From CAZGCA01 sp964524145 (GTDB lineage: Bacteria; Hydrogenedentota; CAZGCA01): 30,289 bases of DNA. Below the pieces are notes generated by a model. The model was given only the letters and a program-made list of their open reading frames with translations, ran no database searches and had not been told where the DNA came from. The position numbers and the translations under genes are program-made. Location: NCBI GenBank assembly GCA_964524145.1, contig CAZGCA010000074.1:1-30289 (forward strand). Reading direction: 5' to 3'. Of this stretch, positions 1 through 9,040 are shown in pieces. Each line of letters begins with the position of its first letter. The stretch's first letter is position 1.

Positions 1-191
1 AGGCTGGTTCAGATCATGCGGATATACCGCAGCTCAACATTAGGATGCTCTAGCCACCTCGCACTCCTTGCTGATGTCGTTAATCGCCGGCCCCTCGATC
101 GTGGCTTTCGCAATTCCTCCCCTATTCTTGCTCTCCTTCCAGACAATTAAGAGCTCTTGCGGCGCGGAATCGACGAAAGAGCCTCGTTGGA

Positions 192-338
192 CTAACCAAT
201 GGGCAGGTCTCCGTGAGTTCTGCGACCTTGCTGGCTAGTGTCGATGGTTGCGTGATGGTTCTGAGCGGGTGAAGCGGCACCGCTAGGAGCTTTTTCTTCC
301 TTGGCGCTTACTGTTCTTACGGCATCTTCCTGCTTCAT
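192..338 (-). CDS. Short ORF (48 aa) behind stem-loop leader copy A
   Basis: I do not recognise this product. A 48-codon reading frame starts at ATG 338-336 with peptide start MKQEDAVRTV and stops at TAG 194-192. It is preceded by a near-consensus ribosome binding site (AAAGGAGGT, 5 nt from the ATG). The peptide is rich in Ala, Gln and Ser with no hydrophobic stretch or known motif. The leader in front of it (about 340-459) is duplicated near 25.2 kb, where it also ends in a start site encoding MKQE, but the two reading frames diverge after that. It may be a real small protein, a leader peptide, or the 5' end of a truncated gene. The strong ribosome binding site is the main support; composition alone would not be enough. 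Confidence 0.35.
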   Translation of the reverse strand: MKQEDAVRTVSAKEEKAPSGAASPAQNHHATIDTSQQGRRTHGDLPIG

Positions 339-459
339 GCGTACCTCCTTTTGCTCACTGTACCATGAAGCCGAACCGGTTCGTAAGCCCTTCCGGGCTA
401 CGCCCTCCAGGGCTTACGAATTCTCACCTCCGCACTGGGCCGCATCTGTGCCAAATGTG
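326..459 (-). repeat. Duplicated stem-loop leader, copy A
   Basis: About 134 bp with a clear homologue, in the same orientation, at 25160-25303. It contains a perfect 12-bp inverted repeat, TTCGTAAGCCCT (380-391) with AGGGCTTACGAA (409-420). The 17-nt loop holds a smaller GGGC-TAC-GCCC hairpin (395-405) and is identical in both copies. A second inverted repeat pairs GCTTCATG (332-339), which covers the start codon of the 192-338 ORF on the minus strand, with CATGAAGC (364-371). Read on the minus strand, the order is hairpin, anti-start segment, ribosome binding site, ATG. It behaves like a transcribed leader, but a DNA-level repeat cannot be excluded. Confidence 0.7.
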
Positions 460-702
460 CTGACGCTCAACAGTCGAGGATGTTGACTTGGTGGTCTTTG
501 TTTAGGTTGCGGTTGTAGACAACTCTTGAGACCGAGACCCAGGACTACGACCATGGCAAAACGCACAGCCCTTACGCAGGACACACACGGCAGCGCCAAG
601 CAGCTGGCTGATCCTCAACCTCGTGACTTTCCTCTTGGTAGACAACATGCGCTCTTCCGAGATGTTGGGGACTCTCCGACGGCAAGCGGTATGCGCTTTC
701 GC
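460..702. other. Gap downstream of the histidine kinase
   Basis: Between copy A of the stem-loop leader and the stop codon of the histidine kinase I see no convincing gene. The short frames here lack ribosome binding sites and recognisable motifs, and I found no clear Rho-independent terminator for the kinase. Confidence 0.4.
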
Positions 703-3432
703 TCACTCGGTCGTTCCCTCAATAACGTTGCGCACTACTCTACCCAACTCCTGAATCTTGTATGGCTTTGCGATAACACTCTTGAAACCGTACTCTCTAT
801 ATTGGGACATCACGGCGTCTTTCGAGTAGCCGCTTGAAACAATCACCTTGGCTTCGGGGTCTGCTTTGAGGAGCTTCTGAATAGCATCCTTGCCTCCCAT
901 GCCTCCCGGTACGGTCAAGTCCATGATTACCGCGTCAAATGGCTGACCTGCGTCTTTCGCTCTCTCGTACGACTCAATGGCCTCGCCACCATCTTTTGCA
1001 AACTCCACCTCGTACCCCATATGCGTCAGAATATCAGCTGCAATACTTCGGACACTCTCTTCATCGTCCATTACCAGAATCCTTCCCTCGCCGACGGGGT
1101 AACCTTCCTCCTCATCTTCCCTCGGCAGGACGGGTTTCTCGGAGGCAGGAAGATAGACATAAAAGGTCGTTCCTACCCCCAATTCAGATTCCACGGCAAT
1201 GTGTCCGCCATGCTTCTTGATGATCGAATAGGATGTTCCAAGCCCCAGTCCTCTTCCTTCCTGTTTGGTGGTAAAGTAAGGGTCGAATATGCGGGAGAGA
1301 TGTCCGGGGGGTATCCCGATTCCCTGGTCTGTTATCGACACCCTCACATATCTCCCCTCGTCCAGGCAGACAACGTCTCCCCTCCCAAGAGTAATGTTTT
1401 CGGCACGCACCCGGATCGTGCCCCCTTCGGGCATCGCTTGACAAGCATTGATGATCAAGTTCTCTATGACTTGGCTGATCTGTCCCTGGTCAGCATCCAC
1501 CGGCCACATGTCGTCGAGAATAGAGAATTCGCATAAGACGTTGGACCCGCTCATGGCGAAACTGACTGTCCCCTTGAGCAACTCCACCAGAGATACCGTC
1601 TCCTTGATGGGAGCTCCGCCTCTCGAAAAGGTGAGCAATTGTTGCGTCAGGTCCCTTGCCTTTAAGGATGCCTTCTCCGCTTCGACCAATCTCCTTAGCA
1701 GCTTGCTGTCATCAGGATCAACAAGCTGCTTCGCAAACGAGATGTTACCCAAAATGCTAGTAAGCATATTGTTGAAATCATGTGCAATTCCACCGGCAAG
1801 CACACTGAGCGATTCCAGTTTTCGCGTTCTTATGATCTCCTCTTCCATCCTCTTGCGGTCGGTGATGTCTACCGCATTGAGGAAGACGGCAGGACACCCT
1901 TGATAGACGGTGCGTGCCGCCAACAGTTCCACCCACACGATCCTTCCGTCCTTGGTTACCAGCTGCCATTCATGTCGAGGCGGTACATCTTCTCCCCTTT
2001 CCCTTGCACGAGCCAAGGATATAATCTCAGCACGGTCTTCGGGACGTACAAACGTCGTGATGTCAGTCCCCTCCATCTCAGCCGCCTCATATCCCACTAG
2101 TTCCGTCGCGGCCGGATTGAAATAGACCAGCTTCCCCTCTTGATATACTACTATGGCCGTGAGGGAGCCTTCCGTCACAGTGCGGAACTTCTCCTCGCTT
2201 TCTCTCAGTGCTGCTTCGGCCCGCTTGCGGTCGGTGACATCACGTGAAACACCACGAAACCCGGTAGGCTGACCCGACGTATCTATCATCAGCGAAGCAG
2301 ACAGCTCGAGCACTCTTACGCTTCCGTCACTCCTGATAATTTCATGATCCGTGACCGTAGCGGGTTCTCCCGTCCGGTGGATCTTGTTGAAGATTCGGTA
2401 CATTTTTCTGGCGGTTTCTGGAGATGTGTACTCCCGGTTGTTCATGCCCAAGAGTTCCTCGCGGGAACGTTGAAATGTTTTGCACAACGAAGTATTGACA
2501 AAGGTGAAGTTCCCCGCAAGGTCGACCTCGAAATAGCCTTCCTCAATGCCCTCGAGGATGTCTCGGTACCTTCTCTCGCTTTCCTGCAAAGCTTCGTCTG
2601 TCCGTTTATGCTCGGTGATGTCTACGGCATTGACGAAGACTGCCGGCCGTCCCTCATGGACAGTGCGCGCAGCCAGCACATCCGCCCAGAGGGTTTTCCC
2701 TTCTTTGGTCAGGAAACGCCATTCGTGCCGAGCGGGAACATCTTCCTCCCTCTCTCTTGCCCGAGCAAATGAGAGAAGTTCAGCGCGGTCTCCAGGATGG
2801 ACGAGGTCTGCATACTCAAAACCCTCAAGCTCTGCTCTTTCGTATCCCAATAACTCCGCCGCACGTGGATTGACGTACACGAGCTTCCCTTGTTGATGGA
2901 TCACAATAGCCGTAAGCGAGTTCTCTGTCACATTGCGAAACCTTGACTCGCTCTCGCGCAGCGCCGCCTCTGCCAGTCTGCGCTCGGTGATGTCTTGGGC
3001 GAGGGCGAAGTAGTATTCCTTCCCCTTGAATTGCAGAAAGTGAGCTGTGATTTCCACGGGGAATGTCCTGCCACTCTTGGTACGATGACGGGACTCAAAG
3101 CTGAACGAGCCGCGTCCCTTGATCTCCCTCCAGTGCGCAGGCCAAGCTGCTGGAGGGAAATTCGGATCTATGTCGTGTACAGTCATGCTGAGCAGCTCTT
3201 CTCGCGAGTAACCCAGAGAGCGGCACGCCGCATCGTTTACGTATAAGAGCCTCGCATCGGGTCCCATCCAGACAGCAGCCACGGCGGCACGGTCGAGCGA
3301 GCACCGTATGAAGTGCAACTTTTCCTCCTCATGCTTGTACTCCAATTCTGCCGCTTCATATTCCGCAACCCGTTGACGCAGTGCCACCAGTTCGTCAATG
3401 AGCCGCTCCTTGGTTTTCATCTCGTCTCTCAT
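703..3432 (-). CDS. Hybrid sensor histidine kinase: four PAS domains, HisKA, HATPase, receiver
   Basis: A 909-aa sensor kinase with no membrane segment or signal peptide, so probably a cytoplasmic sensor. A short N-terminal coiled coil (1-37) is followed by four PAS units, about 38-155, 158-280, 283-408 and 411-532, each ending in a D-I/V-T-E/D-x-K/R type PAC tail. HisKA follows with phospho-acceptor His551 in G-G-I-A-H-D-F-N-N. The ATPase region has an N-box (N-L-I-I-N-A) and glycine boxes (D-Q-G-I-G-I; G-L-G-L-G-T). The receiver (about 782-909) has acidic residues D789/D790, acceptor D838 and Lys889. PAS2 and PAS4 are close duplicates of each other. Start ATG at 3432 has AGGAGG 7 nt upstream. 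No partner response regulator lies nearby, so its output target is unknown; phosphorelay from the receiver to an Hpt protein elsewhere is likely. Confidence 0.93.
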   Translation of the reverse strand: MRDEMKTKERLIDELVALRQRVAEYEAAELEYKHEEEKLHFIRCSLDRAAVAAVWMGPDARLLYVNDAACRSLGYSREELLSMTVHDIDPNFPPAAWPAHWREIKGRGSFSFESRHRTKSGRTFPVEITAHFLQFKGKEYYFALAQDITERRLAEAALRESESRFRNVTENSLTAIVIHQQGKLVYVNPRAAELLGYERAELEGFEYADLVHPGDRAELLSFARAREREEDVPARHEWRFLTKEGKTLWADVLAARTVHEGRPAVFVNAVDITEHKRTDEALQESERRYRDILEGIEEGYFEVDLAGNFTFVNTSLCKTFQRSREELLGMNNREYTSPETARKMYRIFNKIHRTGEPATVTDHEIIRSDGSVRVLELSASLMIDTSGQPTGFRGVSRDVTDRKRAEAALRESEEKFRTVTEGSLTAIVVYQEGKLVYFNPAATELVGYEAAEMEGTDITTFVRPEDRAEIISLARARERGEDVPPRHEWQLVTKDGRIVWVELLAARTVYQGCPAVFLNAVDITDRKRMEEEIIRTRKLESLSVLAGGIAHDFNNMLTSILGNISFAKQLVDPDDSKLLRRLVEAEKASLKARDLTQQLLTFSRGGAPIKETVSLVELLKGTVSFAMSGSNVLCEFSILDDMWPVDADQGQISQVIENLIINACQAMPEGGTIRVRAENITLGRGDVVCLDEGRYVRVSITDQGIGIPPGHLSRIFDPYFTTKQEGRGLGLGTSYSIIKKHGGHIAVESELGVGTTFYVYLPASEKPVLPREDEEEGYPVGEGRILVMDDEESVRSIAADILTHMGYEVEFAKDGGEAIESYERAKDAGQPFDAVIMDLTVPGGMGGKDAIQKLLKADPEAKVIVSSGYSKDAVMSQYREYGFKSVIAKPYKIQELGRVVRNVIEGTTE

Positions 3433-4059
3433 CGTGCCCCTCCTGACACAAGTCTCAAATCACCTCAGAGCCACGGATTCTCGTTCGTGGTCTTGAGCGA
3501 TGCCAACACCCCCACATCGTTTCCCCGAAGACGACCAGCCCGTGGATATCCGCTACCTGACACAGCTGAAGTCAGCGTGGTGTGCGCTGCTGGCCCGCAA
3601 GGTTCCCACCAGAACATCAGCAGCTAACATTATCATGACCCATGTTACCCGAATTCTGTCGGGATTCGCAACGTCGGAATCACGTCTGCTAGATTGTTCG
3701 AGTGGAGCGAGAGAGCCGTTGTAGGTTTATGCCCACTTCAACGTTAATGCGAGCACGCTTTTCGATACGATAGCCGTGCTTCATGCTTTGCCGGAACGAA
3801 CGCTGCCTAGCACGTGTTGGCTGCGCCATCAATGCCTTGCAACTAGTCCCAGAAGCCTACGGTTAGCAAGCGAACAGGATTAACATTACGGCACAAGGAC
3901 ATGCTCTCGCGCTCTGGCATTGGTATGCCACCGAGGAGTCCCCGAACGGTCTGGCTCCCCGCATTGGACAATGTTAGAACTCTGGAAGTCCCTCGCAGAG
4001 CCGGAGCAGAGAACCGTCTCGCGAGATATGCCGCTTAAGTCTTATCCGCCGCTGCACGT
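3433..4059. other. 627-bp gap between kinase and truncated esterase
   Basis: This stretch holds the kinase promoter region and the sequence beyond the premature-looking end of the esterase. A plus-strand frame at 3500-3724 (74 aa) could be a degraded gene, but it has no ribosome binding site and no motif I recognise. None of the three minus-strand frames immediately below 4060 restores the Asp and His segment expected of an esterase-D-like protein. I see no tRNA or clear terminator. Confidence 0.4.
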
Positions 4060-4752
4060 CTATGCTTGCTGGAGGATGTCGACGGCCTTTGCGGCGACGA
4101 TCGAGGCGGGGTTGTTTGCCTCCCAATAGACCTCGTCGATAGGTGTCCCAAACGCTCTTTCAAGAACGTCATCTGCCCGGTAGAACCGGTGTTTGGGTCG
4201 GACTTCCGTAAACGTGAGGACAGGCATGACCCCAGGTTCCAGGGCTGCAACCGCACCGAACATGTCGGAGTACTTCAGGGCAATGCGAAGCGATCCCTGT
4301 CCGCCCATGGAGAGTCCTGATACGAAGGTCTTCTTGGGGTCCTTCGTCACCCTGAACTTCTCGCGCAGGTGTTTGAGAAACTGCTCGACAATGAACGTCT
4401 CCCATTTCTCGGCTCCATCTTTGAAGTCCATGTAGAAGCAACGCTGGGTCACACTCGGGGTCGCAATAACCATCTTAGGCAGGCTACCGTCTTCCCAGAG
4501 CTCGTCGACGAGTGGCCGCAACATCGTGAGCTGCGAACGGTTGCCGGTGCCCCCGTGGAGGAACAACACCAGCGGGAACGGATATTCCGCCGACTCGTAG
4601 TCGTCCGGCAGGAGAATGTTGTATTTGACCGGACTCGGCACGATGTCGCTCTCAACTTCGCCTTCCAGGAGTTCGCTGGCCCACGCGGGGTCCGTCAGTG
4701 CTGCAAGAACACACAAAACCAGAACTGCAAGGAAGTAGAATTGTTCCGGCAT
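4060..4752 (-). CDS. Exported esterase-D-like alpha/beta hydrolase, C-terminally short
   Basis: A 230-aa protein of the esterase D / feruloyl-esterase-like alpha/beta hydrolase group. Residues 1-25 form a signal peptide (hydrophobic core FYFLAVLVLCVLAAL, likely cleavage after A-W-A-S), so it is exported. The oxyanion loop H-G-G is at 66-68 and the nucleophile elbow G-L-S-M-G-G puts the catalytic Ser at 148. Start ATG 4752 has AAAGGAG 7 nt upstream. Family members are usually about 260-300 aa, with the catalytic Asp and His in the last 80 residues. Here the frame stops soon after N-N-P-A-S, so both appear to be missing. It is the last gene of the operon, 59 bp after the transporter. Its role may have been removal of ester groups from glycans, but as written it is probably inactive or a 3'-truncated gene. 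Confidence 0.8.
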   Translation of the reverse strand: MPEQFYFLAVLVLCVLAALTDPAWASELLEGEVESDIVPSPVKYNILLPDDYESAEYPFPLVLFLHGGTGNRSQLTMLRPLVDELWEDGSLPKMVIATPSVTQRCFYMDFKDGAEKWETFIVEQFLKHLREKFRVTKDPKKTFVSGLSMGGQGSLRIALKYSDMFGAVAALEPGVMPVLTFTEVRPKHRFYRADDVLERAFGTPIDEVYWEANNPASIVAAKAVDILQQA

Positions 4753-4811
4753 GTTCTGCTCCTTTCTTCTGTTTCAACAAATCCCGCAGTACCGTAGAAC
4801 GAGATACCTTT

Positions 4812-6137
4812 TTACTCCGCCCAAGCTGCCTTGTCCTGATTAGCTCTATACGCCGGATCGACCATCAGAATGAAGAAGAAGGTCGGAATTGCGCAGGCGA
4901 GCGCAACCGCCCACGATACGCGGTAGTTCTCGCCAAAGGCATCGATGACACGTCCCGCCGTCAACCCAGCCAAAACACGCGCACCTGAGAAGACGATAGG
5001 AGTCGCCCCTGTGATCGTTCCTATCCTATCGCGAGGCATGAACTGGGTAAGCAGAGGATAGAATGTGACAAGGAACGCGGTTTGTGCAATCGCCACGAGA
5101 ATCAACTGGAAATACATGTGCCAGACGGCCTGTGCGAGAAGTCCGGCGAGGAGTGCCATGATGCCCACGATCTGTCCGAAAATCATCACGTTCTTTTTGC
5201 TGAACCGGTCGGCGATAACGCCGAAAGGTAAGGCCAACATCATCATGAACACATGCGTTACAATCGATATTTCCACCGCACCACCGATCGTTCCTCCGAG
5301 CGTGTCGCGCATAAACAGAGGCCAGAACATCAGCACCGAGTAGTTGCCGTAGCTGCTGAACAGCAAGACGAGGAACATGATGATAATGTTGCGGTTGCTC
5401 AACGCAGCCTTGGCAACGTGCACCGGGGCCACATAGAGAGGGGGCCTTTTCTTAAGGCCGTGGTAGTATTCCTTAATCCCGAACAGAAGCATAGCTGTAG
5501 ATAGCACTGCGATCCCCGCGGCCAAGACAAAAGGATAAAGGTGGTTCTTGTCATAGTGACGCCCCACAAACCAGATAGCGCATACTGTAACGAATGAGCC
5601 TACGGTGACACTCATTGCCTGCTGCCGACTACGCTGTTCGAGGGGGACGGTCTCGGGCATCATCGTCCCGGATGATACGACGTACATATCGACAAAGAAC
5701 TGATAGATAATGACAGCCCCTACGAACACCAACAAGCTATGGGTCAGAGGCATCACGAGCAGCGATGTGAGTATCCAGGGGATGGCGAACAGCAAGTAGG
5801 GTTTTCGACGCCCTAACTTTGTCCAGGTATGGTCTCCGCGCCATCCGATAATTGGCTGGACCAGCACGCCAAACAACGGGTTGAACACTTGAATCAACCC
5901 TACTTGGGTCGCGTTACTGACCAGATCGCGCGCGAGCGGACTGATGAACATGTTCGAGATGTACTCGAAGTGGCCCTGCGTGACAAGCCCGATGGCGATC
6001 TTGATCATATGGCACAGCGATACCGGCTCGAGAGGTTCAACTGCGGCGGGAACATCCTCCCGGGAGACCTGTCTGTCGTCTGCTGTACGGCTTGCGGGCA
6101 CAATCTTGCTATCTGAACGGGTTTGATGTTTCTTCAA
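4812..6137 (-). CDS. MFS sugar transporter, GPH/SLC45-like (paralogue 1)
   Basis: A 441-aa inner-membrane carrier with about 12 hydrophobic segments. It carries the loop-2 signature of the glycoside-pentoside-hexuronide/sucrose-type MFS carriers, G-D-H-T-W-T-K-L-G-R-R-K-P-Y, at about residues 101-114, so it probably imports a saccharide by cation symport. The N-terminal 40 residues are hydrophilic. The start appears to be TTG at 6137, with GGAG 8 nt upstream. It is closely related to the next gene upstream (6324-7673): both share the blocks F-I-S-P-L-A-R-D-L-V, N-A-T-Q-V-G-L-I-Q and M-M-P-E-T-V-P. This indicates a tandem duplication. The gap to the paralogue is 186 bp and to the esterase 59 bp. 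The substrate cannot be read from sequence; the gene context suggests an oligosaccharide or uronide. Confidence 0.9.
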   Translation of the reverse strand: MKKHQTRSDSKIVPASRTADDRQVSREDVPAAVEPLEPVSLCHMIKIAIGLVTQGHFEYISNMFISPLARDLVSNATQVGLIQVFNPLFGVLVQPIIGWRGDHTWTKLGRRKPYLLFAIPWILTSLLVMPLTHSLLVFVGAVIIYQFFVDMYVVSSGTMMPETVPLEQRSRQQAMSVTVGSFVTVCAIWFVGRHYDKNHLYPFVLAAGIAVLSTAMLLFGIKEYYHGLKKRPPLYVAPVHVAKAALSNRNIIIMFLVLLFSSYGNYSVLMFWPLFMRDTLGGTIGGAVEISIVTHVFMMMLALPFGVIADRFSKKNVMIFGQIVGIMALLAGLLAQAVWHMYFQLILVAIAQTAFLVTFYPLLTQFMPRDRIGTITGATPIVFSGARVLAGLTAGRVIDAFGENYRVSWAVALACAIPTFFFILMVDPAYRANQDKAAWAE

Positions 6138-6323
6138 AGTGTTGTCTCCACGCTGCGTATAGATCAGAATGAGTTCTCAACCCATTTCATTCTTCGCCTT
6201 ATCATCTCCGTCGCCGGTGGCGGTTCTTCAGGAGCCTGATTGGGCCACGTTTTCAGTTCCTCCGCTTCATGAAATCACCCTTCAACCACCGTCTTCTCTT
6301 CTGCGCGCGGTTCGAAAAGACGT

Positions 6324-7673
6324 CTACTCTCCTACGGTTGCGTTCCCTGCTTCCATCTGTGACTGGTCAACCTTCGTCGTATCAACCATCAGAAGCAGTA
6401 TGAATGCCGGGATTGAACAGGCAAGCGCGATCCAGTAAATCACGCGGTAGTTCTCTCCGAACGCATCGATGATCATACCCGCTGTCAACATAGCAAGAAA
6501 ACGCGCACCTCCAAAGAAGAAGGGGACGGAACCGCTGATCGTACCGATTCGGTTGCGTGGCATGAACTGCGTCATCAGCGGATAGAAGGCAACCGCCCCG
6601 GCTGTGTGTCCCAGCGCCGCAAAGAAGAAGTGATAATACATCTGATTGAAGGATTGCGCCGTCAGTGCGATAAGCGTGGCGGTGATGCCCATGATACTGC
6701 TGAAGATCAGCACATTCTTCTTGCCAAAGCGGTCGGCAAGAAGCCCCAGCGGTACCGCAGACACCAGACCCACAGCGGCTCCGATGGCCGAAATGAACAC
6801 CGCGCGGCCGACCGTACCGCCGAGGCTCTCGCGCACGAACAGCGTGTAGAACGCGGCCACTGAATTATTGCCGTAACTTCCGAACAGGATGATGAGGAAC
6901 ATGATACGGATGTTCCGGTTCTTCAGCCCGTGCCTGTAAATGTCCAATGGCAAAGAGAGCATGGGTGGACGTCTCACCTTGCCATGGGAGAGCTCCTTGA
7001 TCCCGAATACGAGAACTGCAGTGGATACGGTGGTGATCAGTGCGGCCAGCGCGAATGGGTAGAGGTGACTCTTGTCGTAGAGACGGCCCACCACCGTAAG
7101 GGCAAATATCATCAGGAGTGAATTCATCACGGCGCCGACCGACGCCTGTCGGCTGCGTTGGTGACCCGGTACGGTCTCCGGCATCATGGTGGAGCACGAG
7201 ACCGCGTACATGTCCACGAAGAACTGATAGACAACCACCGCGAGGATAAACCACAGCAGGCTGTGGACGCCGTGGGTCAGCGGCATTACGATTAGAGCCA
7301 CAAGGATGAATGGAAGCGCAAACAGAAGATACGGTTTTCGGCGGCCCATCCTCGTCCAGGTATGGTCGCCGAACCAGCCTATCACCGGTTGGACCAAGAA
7401 GCCAAACATCGGGTTGAGGGCTTGAATCAGTCCGACCTGTGTGGCGTTATTCACCAGGTCGCGTGCGAGCGGACTGATGAAGCTGTTCGAGATGTACTCG
7501 AAGTGGCCAAACGGGATAAGCCCGAAGGCTAACTTGATCATGTGCCATAGCGATACCGGCTTGAGCGGTTCTATCTCGGTGGGGCTGCACTTCTGTGAAT
7601 CCGGCGGTTCTTCGAGACGATCGCCCACCTCTGCTACCTCAGCTCTGCTTTTCTTTCCCAAAAGGAACTTCAC
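6324..7673 (-). CDS. MFS sugar transporter, GPH/SLC45-like (paralogue 2)
   Basis: A 449-aa integral membrane carrier with about 12 segments and the GPH-type loop G-D-H-T-W-T-R-M-G-R-R-K-P-Y near residues 103-116. It belongs to the same family as the neighbouring 4812-6137 protein and is very similar to it in the first third. The start is GTG at 7673, directly behind a G-rich run. This start lies inside the last codons of the upstream cellulase-like gene (35-bp overlap), so translation is probably coupled. That overlap links the transporter to the intracellular hydrolase: import of a saccharide followed by cleavage. The C-terminal half differs more between the paralogues, consistent with different substrates, but this is inference. 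Confidence 0.9.
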   Translation of the reverse strand: MKFLLGKKSRAEVAEVGDRLEEPPDSQKCSPTEIEPLKPVSLWHMIKLAFGLIPFGHFEYISNSFISPLARDLVNNATQVGLIQALNPMFGFLVQPVIGWFGDHTWTRMGRRKPYLLFALPFILVALIVMPLTHGVHSLLWFILAVVVYQFFVDMYAVSCSTMMPETVPGHQRSRQASVGAVMNSLLMIFALTVVGRLYDKSHLYPFALAALITTVSTAVLVFGIKELSHGKVRRPPMLSLPLDIYRHGLKNRNIRIMFLIILFGSYGNNSVAAFYTLFVRESLGGTVGRAVFISAIGAAVGLVSAVPLGLLADRFGKKNVLIFSSIMGITATLIALTAQSFNQMYYHFFFAALGHTAGAVAFYPLMTQFMPRNRIGTISGSVPFFFGGARFLAMLTAGMIIDAFGENYRVIYWIALACSIPAFILLLMVDTTKVDQSQMEAGNATVGE

Positions 7674-8925
7674 CCCCCAGCGTCCGGTTCATCCGCTGAT
7701 GCCAAGCGGTGTCGTCCCACAAACTAAACATAGGTGAAGAGAAGTTGCAAGTCGTCACGGCGTAGAATTCCAACGCGGCCGCCTGTTCGATCGCGTAGCT
7801 ACAGATTTCTTTTATCCACCCCCAGTTGACACCCTCATAAATCCACGGTACAGAGTATCCCTCCGAAAGCGCGCTCAGGGCGCCGATGTCGTCCGCACGC
7901 TGTTTCACAGAGACGATTGTATCGCGGAGGTAATCTCTGATTGAGTCGCGGCAGCGCTCGGCCATATCTCGATAGAACTCGTTCATCTTTGTCTTGTCGA
8001 TGCCGTAAAACTCATAAAGGAACGGTGGGTATCTCCATGCATCTTCCGGCGGTACCTGCGGCGGCTCATAACCCTTCACGCGATAGTCATCAATCCGACG
8101 CTCCTTCAACGTCTCCTGCACTTGCCGGCACCCGTTGATCCAGGGATGAAACCCCAGAACGTCGAACTGGGCAGGCACGAAATCATGGATCGAGTTCCAG
8201 TCGCCCGTAAACGAGCACCCGACGGGGACGCTGGGAAACACGTCACTTATCTCTTGCGTTGCCTCCCCCATTGTCCGATAGACGCGACGCATCTCTTCCT
8301 CGTTGTCCCGGAGCCCCGGCATCTCAATGAAAGCTACGTTCGCTTCGTTATGTAGCTCGACATACGCAACAGCATCCAGGAGACCCATCTTGGCATAATC
8401 CCGCAGAAGTCTCTTCCACGCGGCGGCCAACGCGTGGATGCGCTCTTCAATGCTCAGAGAGAGAATTCGTTGCAGGAATTCTCCAGTCTCTTCGAACAAC
8501 GGGAAGAACTCCGGTGCCCAAGTTGTCAGGATCACGTTCATGCCGCGTTTGCTCAAGCACTCCAGTATGTACTCTGTGCGCTCGTGCGGACGTACGGTAA
8601 ACCCACCGTACGCGGTCCACGGCACGGTGAGTTGCAGAGGAATCGGCGGCAACGATGTGAGAACGTTCCATGCCTCTCCTGATGGGGGGTATTTCAGTAT
8701 CGGAAACGCCTCGATCCGTACCGCGTTGAATCCGCGTTCAATCGCTTCATCAATTCGTTTGTCGATATCTGCATAACGCCCACCCGTCGGCGGCGACAAG
8801 GCGGCGCTCACGTCCCACATCGTGATACGGAGTTTCTCGACGGTCGCTTCCGCACCTCTTCCGCTGTCCGACGAGCGACTTCGACATAGAGGTATTTTCA
8901 TTCCATTTCTTGTTGCGTTATTCAT
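7639..8925 (-). CDS. Cytoplasmic cellulase-like TIM-barrel glycoside hydrolase
   Basis: A 428-aa protein resembling the 'cellulase-like / sugar-binding cellulase-like' group related to GH5. The strand-4 motif L-H-N-E gives a likely acid/base Glu194, preceded by V-A-Y-V-E. A second Glu (E355 in A-L-S-E-G-Y-S-V-P-W) lies where the clan GH-A nucleophile at the end of strand 7 is expected. Further barrel elements are W-D-V-S near residue 37, G-F-N-A-V-R-I-E (65-72) and F-H-P-W-I-N (259-264). There is no signal peptide, so it should act in the cytoplasm on imported saccharide. The start at 8925 has only a weak ribosome binding site; ATG 8901 is an alternative. Its 3' end overlaps the transporter start, and the upstream gene ends 115 bp away. 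Substrate unknown. Confidence 0.8.
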   Translation of the reverse strand: MNNATRNGMKIPLCRSRSSDSGRGAEATVEKLRITMWDVSAALSPPTGGRYADIDKRIDEAIERGFNAVRIEAFPILKYPPSGEAWNVLTSLPPIPLQLTVPWTAYGGFTVRPHERTEYILECLSKRGMNVILTTWAPEFFPLFEETGEFLQRILSLSIEERIHALAAAWKRLLRDYAKMGLLDAVAYVELHNEANVAFIEMPGLRDNEEEMRRVYRTMGEATQEISDVFPSVPVGCSFTGDWNSIHDFVPAQFDVLGFHPWINGCRQVQETLKERRIDDYRVKGYEPPQVPPEDAWRYPPFLYEFYGIDKTKMNEFYRDMAERCRDSIRDYLRDTIVSVKQRADDIGALSALSEGYSVPWIYEGVNWGWIKEICSYAIEQAAALEFYAVTTCNFSSPMFSLWDDTAWHQRMNRTLGGEVPFGKEKQS

Positions 8926-9040
8926 CGCTTCTTACTATACACCATCTCAACACACGGATTCGGCGAAGATTGTACAGCAAGCTCTTGAACACGCGACACG
9001 GTGACAACACCGGCCGCCAACGTGTCTTGCGGCGGTTTTC

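Noticed and set aside
4020..4060. Frameshift rescue of the esterase C-terminus
   Set aside because: All three frames after the stop were read; none gives the expected Asp and His motifs.
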